Assembly: GCF_035325945.1 (NCBI RefSeq)
Contig: NZ_DAOKYX010000001.1
Span: 248,001-312,000, forward strand
Source: Parvibaculum sp035325945
GTDB taxonomy: Bacteria > Pseudomonadota > Alphaproteobacteria > Parvibaculales > Parvibaculaceae
DNA: 64,000 nucleotides
Direction: 5' to 3'
Part shown: positions 58,456-64,000 of the stretch, piece after piece
How the letters are laid out: the number at the start of each line of letters is the position of its first letter
Numbering within the stretch: the first letter of the stretch is position 1
The notes under the pieces: generated by a model
Seen by the model: only the letters and a program-made list of their open reading frames with translations
Told to the model about the DNA's origin: nothing
Database searches by the model: none
Translations under genes and position numbers: made by a program

Positions 58456-59826
58456 TCAGAACGCATATTCCGTATAGGCAGGATCGACCTTGCCTCCCCA
58501 GCGGCCGTGATAGGCCTCGAGCATTTCCTCGGCGGGCGACTTGCCCTTGCCGACAATGTCCTCGACGGCGGAGAGGAAGACGGTTTCGTTCGCCGTGCCC
58601 GCGCCGTCGCCTCTGGCGCGCGCGCGCAGTCCGGCACGCGAAATCTCGACCGCCTGGCGCGCGACGTCGAGCAGCGTGCCCTTGCGGAACGGCGTCGCGA
58701 AACCCAGACGCGGAACATCGTCGCGAAGCCGCTGGCGCTCCTCCGCGCTCCAGTCCTTGACGAGATCCCAGGCGGCATCGAGCGAGGACTGATCATAGGT
58801 GAGGCCGACCCAGAAGGCGGGCAACGCGCAGATGCGCGCCCAGGGGCCGCCATCGGCGCCGCGCATCTCGATATAGTTCTTGAGCCGCGCCTCGGGAAAG
58901 ATCGTCGTCAGATGATTGATCCAGTCGCCGCGCGTCGGCGTCTCGCCCTCGGCGCCCCTGAGCTTTCCTTCCATGAAGTCGCGGAAGGACTGGCCCGTCA
59001 CGTCGATATAGCGGCCGTTGCGGAAGACGAAATACATCGGCACGTCGAGCGCATAATCGACATAGCGCTCGAAGCCGAAGCCATCCTCGAAGATGAAGGG
59101 GATCATGCCCGTGCGCGCACGGTCCGTGTCGGTCCAGACATGCGAGCGGTAGGAGAGATAGCCGTTCGGCCTTCCTTCCGTGAACGGAGAATTTGCGAAG
59201 ATCGCAGTAGCGATGGGCTGCAAGGCGACGGCGACGCGCAGCTTCTTCACCATGTCGGCCTCGGAGGCGAAATCGAGGTTCACCTGCACGGTGCATGAGC
59301 GGTACATCATGTCGAGCCCCATGGTCCCGACCTTCTTCATATACTCGGTCATGATCTTGTAGCGGCCCTTTGGCATGACCGGAATCTCGTCGCGCCGCCA
59401 GCTCGGCGTGAAGCCGAGGCCGAGAAAGCCGACGCCGTGCTCGCCGCCCACTTCCTTCACCTGCGCCAGATGATCGTGCAGCTCGGCGCAGGTCTGGTGC
59501 AGCGTCTCGAGCGGCGCGCCCGAAAGCTCGAACTGGCCGCCCGGCTCCAGCGAAATATTGCCGCCGCCCTTCGGGCTCTCGAGGCCGATCAGCGTCTCGC
59601 CTTCATAGACGCCGAGCCAGCCGAAACGCATCAGCCCTTCGAGAAGGGCGCGGATGCCGTGCGGCCCGTCATAGGGAACCGGCGATCTGTCGGCAGTGAA
59701 GAAGGGAAATTTCTCGTGCTCGGTGCCGATGCGCCAATCCTCGCGCGGCTTCGAGCCGCGCTCCAGCGCGGCGACGAGATCGTTCCGGCTCGTGATGGGC
59801 TCGGGCCCTGCAACGAGTACGCTCAT
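58456..59826 (-). CDS. gshA: glutamate-cysteine ligase (alphaproteobacterial/plant type)
   Basis: It makes gamma-glutamylcysteine, the first step of glutathione synthesis. The 456-residue protein starts MSVLVAGPEPITSRNDLVAA. It has WRIGTEHEKFPFFTADRSPV and GGNISLEPGGQFELSGAPLE, the conserved Glu-containing ATP/metal segments. MGLDMMYRSCTVQVNLDFAS and PNGYLSYRSHVWTDTDRART are typical of the class shared by plants and Alphaproteobacteria. gshB is not in the window. A candidate promoter lies about 95 bases upstream. VOC follows in the same direction. Confidence 0.96.
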   Translation of the reverse strand: MSVLVAGPEPITSRNDLVAALERGSKPREDWRIGTEHEKFPFFTADRSPVPYDGPHGIRALLEGLMRFGWLGVYEGETLIGLESPKGGGNISLEPGGQFELSGAPLETLHQTCAELHDHLAQVKEVGGEHGVGFLGLGFTPSWRRDEIPVMPKGRYKIMTEYMKKVGTMGLDMMYRSCTVQVNLDFASEADMVKKLRVAVALQPIATAIFANSPFTEGRPNGYLSYRSHVWTDTDRARTGMIPFIFEDGFGFERYVDYALDVPMYFVFRNGRYIDVTGQSFRDFMEGKLRGAEGETPTRGDWINHLTTIFPEARLKNYIEMRGADGGPWARICALPAFWVGLTYDQSSLDAAWDLVKDWSAEERQRLRDDVPRLGFATPFRKGTLLDVARQAVEISRAGLRARARGDGAGTANETVFLSAVEDIVGKGKSPAEEMLEAYHGRWGGKVDPAYTEYAF

Positions 59827-59919
59827 GAGAGCCCCCTGGCATTACTTTAAGACCGTGCCGTTTCCGGTCGAGCCGCTTGCCGTGCCGTCCCCGTCCGGTC
59901 TTTGATCTGGCGTCGGAAA

Positions 59920-59948
59920 CATGTAGGGGTGCGCTTCTCCCCTGACAA
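59920..59948 (-). promoter_or_regulatory. candidate promoter for gshA
   Basis: On the minus strand TTGTCA (59948-59943), a 17-base spacer and TACATG (59925-59920) lie about 95 bases before the gshA ATG, in the gap after the quinone-reductase gene. The -10 is weak. Confidence 0.4.
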
Positions 59949-59968
59949 GCACTAAGAAGTTGCGAACG

Positions 59969-60559
59969 TCACGCAAAACGGGCCATGCGGGCCTCGATCC
60001 GGCGCAGGTGACGCTCGCGTTTTTGAGCGCTCACCGTATCCATCTCGTAAAGCGTCATCCAGACCCTGGTGCCACCGCGACGGCAGAGCGCGCCGAGCCC
60101 CCGCATGATGATGCGGCGATGAGGCTCGCCCACCCATTTCGCCCACCACCAGGGCGAACCGCAACTCGTGATTCCGGCAAGCGCCCTGATATGCGTCATG
60201 CCGGGACGGATGACCTTGCCGCTCTCGGGCATGTGGAAGGCGACGCCGGGCAGCCAGACGCGGTCGAACCAGCCCTTGAGCATGGCCGGAAGCCCGTACC
60301 ACCAGGTCGGAAAAACGAAGACGAGCCCTTCCGCCCATTCGAGATGCGCGACGTGATCGGCGACGCTCGCCGCGTTCCTCACCTCGTCCTGATAGTCGAT
60401 GCGCTCGGCGCGGCTGAGACGCGGATCGAAATTCTCGGCGTAGAGATCGAGAAGGCGCGTTTCGTGGCCCGCGCGCGCAAGGCCGCGAAGCGCCGCATCG
60501 CGCATGGCGGCGCAGAAACTCTCCGCCACCGGATGACAATAGACGACGAGCACTTTCAT
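59969..60559 (-). CDS. NAD(P)H-dependent flavin oxidoreductase (flavodoxin/NQO-like fold)
   Basis: This is a 196-residue protein beginning MKVLVVYCHPVAESFCAAMR, the flavodoxin-like FMN phosphate loop of the NAD(P)H:quinone reductase/modulator-of-drug-activity family. The central VFVFPTWWYGLPAMLKGWFD is the family signature for FMN and quinone binding. A later ITSCGSPWWWAKW region is unusually Trp-rich. It probably reduces quinones or similar acceptors by two electrons; the acceptor is unknown. It is preceded by rsmE with a 13-base gap, so the two are likely co-transcribed. Confidence 0.87.
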   Translation of the reverse strand: MKVLVVYCHPVAESFCAAMRDAALRGLARAGHETRLLDLYAENFDPRLSRAERIDYQDEVRNAASVADHVAHLEWAEGLVFVFPTWWYGLPAMLKGWFDRVWLPGVAFHMPESGKVIRPGMTHIRALAGITSCGSPWWWAKWVGEPHRRIIMRGLGALCRRGGTRVWMTLYEMDTVSAQKRERHLRRIEARMARFA

Positions 60560-60572
60560 CCTTCATCGCCTC

Positions 60573-61364
60573 CTACCAGTCGCCGAGGAAAAGCTGCACG
60601 GCGGCGAGCGCCGCGATCGCGGCCGTGTCGGCGCGCATGATACGTGGACCGAGGGAAAGCGCCAGCGTGTCGGCGCGCGCATGGAGGCGCGCGCGCTCGC
60701 CCGCGTCGAAACCGCCTTCGGGACCAATGAGAAGCGCGAGCGGAGCGCCTCTTCCGATCTCTCCTGCGAGACGCTCGAGCGCCGCCTTCGCGCCGCCGGG
60801 CTCCGCCGCCTCGTCGCAGAAGAGAATGCGGCGCCCGCCCGCTTCCTCGCTCCATCTGTCGAGCAGGCGATCGAGGCTTTCCGCCTCGCGCACTTCGGGC
60901 AGCGCCACGAGCCCGCATTGCTCGGCAGCCTCGATGACATTGGCATGAAGACGCGCATCCTTGACGCGCGAAACGATGGTGCGACGCGTGATGACGGGCT
61001 GGATGAGACCAGCTCCCATTTCGGTCGCTTTCTGGGCGATGAAATCGAGGCGCGCGCGCTTCACCGGCGCGAAAAGCAGCCAGATGTCCGGCAGGGCGAT
61101 GTGAGGCCGCGTCCGTCCGGTCACGCGAAGTAGGCAGCTCTTCTTCGCCGCTTCCGCGATCTCGGCCGCCCATTCGCCGTCGCGCCCGTTGAAGAGCAGG
61201 ACGTGCTCGCCCTCGCCCATGCGCAGCACATGGAGCAGATAGTGCGACTGATCCTTGCCGAGCGCGACTTCGCCGCCCTCGGCCAGCGGCGCATCGACAT
61301 AAAGGCGCGTCTTGCCCGTGGCGCAATGCGCGGGGCCGCCCTCGTCTTCAACATCGTGCTCCAT
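60573..61364 (-). CDS. rsmE: 16S rRNA m3U1498 methyltransferase
   Basis: RsmE methylates U1498 of 16S rRNA in assembled small subunits. The 263-residue protein has an N-terminal PUA-like domain with KDQSHYLLHVLRMGEGEHVL. A SPOUT domain follows with LLFAPVKRARLDFIAQKATE and VIEAAEQCGLVALPEVREAE. The C-terminal knot LLIGPEGGFDAGE is paired with LSLGPRIMRADTAAIAALAA. The ATG at 61364 has GGGAGAGG a few bases upstream; the open frame beyond is a shadow. It diverges from the NUDIX gene. Confidence 0.95.
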   Translation of the reverse strand: MEHDVEDEGGPAHCATGKTRLYVDAPLAEGGEVALGKDQSHYLLHVLRMGEGEHVLLFNGRDGEWAAEIAEAAKKSCLLRVTGRTRPHIALPDIWLLFAPVKRARLDFIAQKATEMGAGLIQPVITRRTIVSRVKDARLHANVIEAAEQCGLVALPEVREAESLDRLLDRWSEEAGGRRILFCDEAAEPGGAKAALERLAGEIGRGAPLALLIGPEGGFDAGERARLHARADTLALSLGPRIMRADTAAIAALAAVQLFLGDW

Positions 61365-61464
61365 CGCCTCTCCCGGCCCTTCACGATCCGGCGCGGATTG
61401 ATTGCACCGGACGGAACAGATGTATGGTAGGAACGAAGGGACGACAAACCAAAACATCGGCTCC

Positions 61465-61959
61465 ATGCAGATCAGACGCACGGCCCGCATACTGCTTTTT
61501 GACGAAGCGCGGCGGCTCCTTCTCATGCATATGCACGACCCCGATGTGGCGGGCGCGAACGGCCGGGTGCTGACGCGCTCCTATTGGGTCACGATCGGCG
61601 GCGAGGTGGAGCCCGGCGAGGAACTGGCCGAAGGCGCGCGGCGCGAGATCGCAGAGGAGACGGGCCAGAGCGATGTGACGCTCGGGCCCGCCGTCTGGTA
61701 TGGCGAGCATGTGCTCGTGATAAGAGGCGAGCCGCGCCTCCTTCAGGAGACATATTTCGTCGCCTTCACTGGGGACGGAAAGATTTCGGACGCGAACTGG
61801 ACCGACACGGAACGCGCCGTCGTGAAGGAAATGAAATGGTGGGACGCGGAAGCGCTCCTGCAAAGCGACGCGCTGGTCTTTCCCACCTCGCTCAGAGAGC
61901 ATCTGCCGCCGCTCCTCGAAGGGCGCTACCCTCGGAGCCCGCTCCGCATCGAACCGTGA
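61465..61959 (+). CDS. NUDIX hydrolase
   Basis: This is a 164-residue protein with a complete NUDIX box: GGEVEPGEELAEGARREIAE followed by ETG, matching Gly-x5-Glu-x7-Arg-Glu-x-x-Glu-Glu-x-Gly. The N-terminal RRTARILLFDEARRLLLMHM is the usual first strand pair. Such enzymes hydrolyse a nucleoside diphosphate linked to another group; this one lacks markers for a specific substrate. The ATG at 61465 is chosen, although the frame is open from 61402. It ends four bases before ubiA, suggesting co-transcription. Confidence 0.88.
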   Translation: MQIRRTARILLFDEARRLLLMHMHDPDVAGANGRVLTRSYWVTIGGEVEPGEELAEGARREIAEETGQSDVTLGPAVWYGEHVLVIRGEPRLLQETYFVAFTGDGKISDANWTDTERAVVKEMKWWDAEALLQSDALVFPTSLREHLPPLLEGRYPRSPLRIEP

Positions 61960-61963
61960 AGCC

Positions 61964-62881
61964 ATGACCACCGCCAGCCAATTCCGCGTCGCCGACGCGC
62001 CGCCTCAAAACTGGGTCGATAGATGGGCCCCGGCCTTCGCGCGGCCCTATATGCGGTTGATGCGGCTCGACCGCCCCATCGGCACATGGCTGCTTCTCCT
62101 GCCCTGCTGGTGGTCGATCGCGCTTGCGGCCGAAGGCTGGCCCGACCCGCTTCTCATGCTCCTCTTCGCCATCGGCGCGCTCGTCATGCGCGGGGCGGGC
62201 TGCACCTTCAACGACATCGTCGACCGCGATTTCGACGCGAAGGTCGAGCGCACCCGGCTTCGCCCCATTCCGAGCGGCGCGGTCAGCCTGCGCGCGGCAT
62301 GGGTCTTCCTCGCCGCGCAGCTTCTCGCCGGGCTCGGCATCCTGCTCATGCTCTCGCCGCTCGCCATCCTGCTCGGCTTTGCCTCGCTCGGCCTCGTCGC
62401 CGTCTATCCCTTCATGAAGCGCGTCACCTATTGGCCCCAGTTCGTGCTCGGCCTCGCCTTCAACTGGGGCGCGCTGATGGGCTATGCGGCGGCGGCGAAC
62501 CGGCTCTCGCTCGCGCCGGTGCTTCTCTATCTCGCCTCTATCGCCTGGACCATCGGCTACGACACGATCTACGCCCATCAGGACAAGGATGATGACGCGC
62601 TCATCGGCGTCAAGTCGACGGCGCTGCGCTTCGGCCCCATGACGCATCGCTGGATGTGGGGCTTCTACGGCGCCATGACGCTCGGGCTCGTCGCGGCCGG
62701 AGCCGCCGCCCATCTCGGCCTTGCCTATTATGCGGGCGTCGCGCTCGCCGCCGCGCATCTCGCCTCGCAGATCCTCCGGCTCGATATTGACGACCCGGCG
62801 CGCTGCCTCGCCCTCTTCCGCTCCAACCGGGATTTCGGCTTCATCGTTCTCGCGGCCATCGTCGCCGGGCGGCTCTTCTGA
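61964..62881 (+). CDS. ubiA: 4-hydroxybenzoate polyprenyltransferase
   Basis: UbiA attaches the polyprenyl tail to 4-hydroxybenzoate in ubiquinone synthesis. The 305-residue membrane protein has about nine helices and both metal-binding motifs: FNDIVDRDFDAKVERTRLRP with Asn-Asp-x-x-Asp-x-x-x-Asp, and YDTIYAHQDKDDDALIGVKS with the second Asp cluster. MRLMRLDRPIGTWLLLLPCW is the typical start after a short cytoplasmic tail. Its substrate is supplied by the polyprenyl synthase at 3 kb. Its stop codon directly abuts the stop of the convergent MFS gene. Confidence 0.96.
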   Translation: MTTASQFRVADAPPQNWVDRWAPAFARPYMRLMRLDRPIGTWLLLLPCWWSIALAAEGWPDPLLMLLFAIGALVMRGAGCTFNDIVDRDFDAKVERTRLRPIPSGAVSLRAAWVFLAAQLLAGLGILLMLSPLAILLGFASLGLVAVYPFMKRVTYWPQFVLGLAFNWGALMGYAAAANRLSLAPVLLYLASIAWTIGYDTIYAHQDKDDDALIGVKSTALRFGPMTHRWMWGFYGAMTLGLVAAGAAAHLGLAYYAGVALAAAHLASQILRLDIDDPARCLALFRSNRDFGFIVLAAIVAGRLF

Positions 62882-64000
62882 TCAGACGGGCTTCACATCG
62901 CTCAGCCGGTCGATCTTGCGAAGATCGGGGAAGAGCCACATCCACAGCGCCACGACGCCGAGCGTGCCGACGCCGCCAATGACGACGGCGGGCACGGTGC
63001 CGAACCATCCGGCCGTGACGCCGCTCTCGAACTCGCCAAGCTCGTTCGAGGCGCTGATGAAGAGGAGATCGACGGCGCTCACGCGGCCAAGCTTGTCGGC
63101 GGGCGTCGCCAGCGGAATGAGCGTCGAGCGCACATAGACGCTTATCATGTCCGACCCGCCCATGATGACGAGAGCAGCAAGCGACAGGCCGAAATTCTCC
63201 GACAGGCCGAAGACGATCGTCGCCATGCCGAAGATCGCGACGCAGCCGAACATGGCAAGGCCCGTGCGGCGATTAAGCGGCATCCAGATGAGAAGAAAAT
63301 TCACGAGCACAGCGCCTATGGCCGGCGCCGAGCGCATGAGGCCGAGGCCCTCGGGCCCCACATGCAGGATGTCGCGCGCATAGATCGGCAGCAGCGCCAC
63401 CGCGCCGCCGAAAAGCACGGCGAAGAGATCGAGCGAGATCGCGCCGAGAATGATCGGCCGGGTGCGGATATATGCGATGCCGGCGGTAAGCCGCCCGAAG
63501 GCGGAAAGCGCCGGATCGACCGGCACCTGCTCGTGGCGCGTGTGGATGGCGATGAAGATGAGGGTGACGGCGAAGAAAAAGATGAGGCAGGCGCCATAGG
63601 CTGCCTCGGGGCCGAAGATATAAAGGAGGCCGCCAAGCGCGGGGCCGCCGATGACGGCGACCTGAAACGAGGACGACGAGATCGCGATGGCGCGCGGAAG
63701 CTGCGCCGATGACACGAGAAGCGGCACGAAGGCGCGAAGCGCCGGCCCGGCAAAGGCGCGCGAAATTCCCGTCAGCACCAGCACCACATAGAAGGGCCAG
63801 GCCGTGTGCGCCTCGAGATGCGTGAGCACCATGAGAAGCGCGATGGCGAGCGTCTGAAGCCCGTAGCTCGTCGCCACGATGAGGCGCCGGTCCACGCGGT
63901 CGGCAATGTCGCCCGCCGGCAGCATGAGCAGCACCATGGGGAGAAACTGCGCGAGCCCGGCGAAGCCCAGCGCCATGGGGCTCGACGTGATGTCGTAGAT
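62882..64000 (-). CDS. MFS transporter, partial (N-terminus beyond the window)
   Basis: At least 373 residues are visible on the minus strand; the frame is still open at the window edge, so the first helices are missing. The MFS loop motif between helices 2 and 3 is PAGDIADRVDRRLIVATSYG. Later segments such as RAFAGPALRAFVPLLVSSAQ and GSDMISVYVRSTLIPLATPA match the MFS_3/EntS-like branch of exporters. About ten membrane helices can be seen. The substrate is unknown; siderophore or drug export is the family norm, not shown here. Confidence 0.88.
   Translation of the reverse strand: MYDITSSPMALGFAGLAQFLPMVLLMLPAGDIADRVDRRLIVATSYGLQTLAIALLMVLTHLEAHTAWPFYVVLVLTGISRAFAGPALRAFVPLLVSSAQLPRAIAISSSSFQVAVIGGPALGGLLYIFGPEAAYGACLIFFFAVTLIFIAIHTRHEQVPVDPALSAFGRLTAGIAYIRTRPIILGAISLDLFAVLFGGAVALLPIYARDILHVGPEGLGLMRSAPAIGAVLVNFLLIWMPLNRRTGLAMFGCVAIFGMATIVFGLSENFGLSLAALVIMGGSDMISVYVRSTLIPLATPADKLGRVSAVDLLFISASNELGEFESGVTAGWFGTVPAVVIGGVGTLGVVALWMWLFPDLRKIDRLSDVKPV

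Overview
The window is a GC-rich, tightly packed stretch of an alphaproteobacterial chromosome. It carries about 65 genes, nearly all housekeeping, with no tRNA, rRNA, prophage, insertion sequence or CRISPR array that I can see. The alphaproteobacterial assignment rests on: a CcrM-type GANTC methyltransferase; a split b and b' pair in the F0 ATP synthase operon; a coxB-coxA-ctaB-coxF-coxC oxidase operon with a nearby SURF1 gene; an ETF-ubiquinone oxidoreductase gene; a homoserine-kinase-type thrB followed by rnhA; and a DUF721-DsbA-SMC gene string. A split gcvPA/gcvPB glycine dehydrogenase is also present. I cannot name the genus; a Parvibaculum-like or Hyphomicrobiales-like organism is only a guess.

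Layout. 0-9 kb: the tail of a HerA-like ATPase gene, an S49 protease / tRNA methyltransferase / DUF2007 run, polyprenyl diphosphate synthase, ispE with a TPR lipoprotein, and ETF-QO. 9-20 kb: a uracil-DNA glycosylase with altered cluster ligands, a lytic transglycosylase, moaB, mscL, a three-gene glycosyltransferase/methyltransferase operon divergent from a radical SAM gene with an apparent LexA box, rnhB, ccrM with a dense GANTC cluster at its promoter, and mutY. 19-27 kb: DUF721 (DciA-like), DsbA-like, smc, and the atpI-B-E-F'-F operon. 27-35 kb: a methyltransferase, a dienelactone hydrolase, gmhA, a nucleotidyltransferase, and the glycine cleavage operon gcvT-H-PA-PB behind a tandem glycine riboswitch. 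35-49 kb: a lipoprotein, ispH-thrB-rnhA, peroxiredoxin, a DsbD alpha-like protein, YqgE, a membrane GGDEF/EAL protein, a GNAT, an M16 peptidase, thrC and an M32 carboxypeptidase. 49-64 kb: SURF1 and the aa3 oxidase operon, an unknown 132-residue protein, tldD, DUF2244, an ordered palindromic repeat array, VOC, gshA, a flavin quinone reductase, rsmE, NUDIX, ubiA and a truncated MFS transporter gene.

How they fit together. Several sets serve aerobic respiration: ETF-QO, ubiA and the polyprenyl synthase for ubiquinone, the aa3 oxidase with heme O synthase and SURF1, and F0. ispE and ispH supply isoprenoid precursors. thrB and thrC are the last two threonine steps. The gcv operon is controlled by glycine. 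Repair and chromosome genes (UDG, mutY, the radical SAM gene, ccrM, DUF721, smc, two RNases H) are scattered among them.

I found no clear new defence or mobile system. The best leads for undescribed biology are regulatory or small-scale: the GANTC cluster at ccrM, the LexA-like box before the radical SAM gene and its divergent glycosyltransferase operon, the non-canonical cysteine set of the UDG, the ABCABCA palindrome array at 57.6-58.0 kb, the hairpins flanking atpE, and the conserved-looking unknown protein between the oxidase operon and tldD. All gene identities come from reading motifs by eye; no database was searched.
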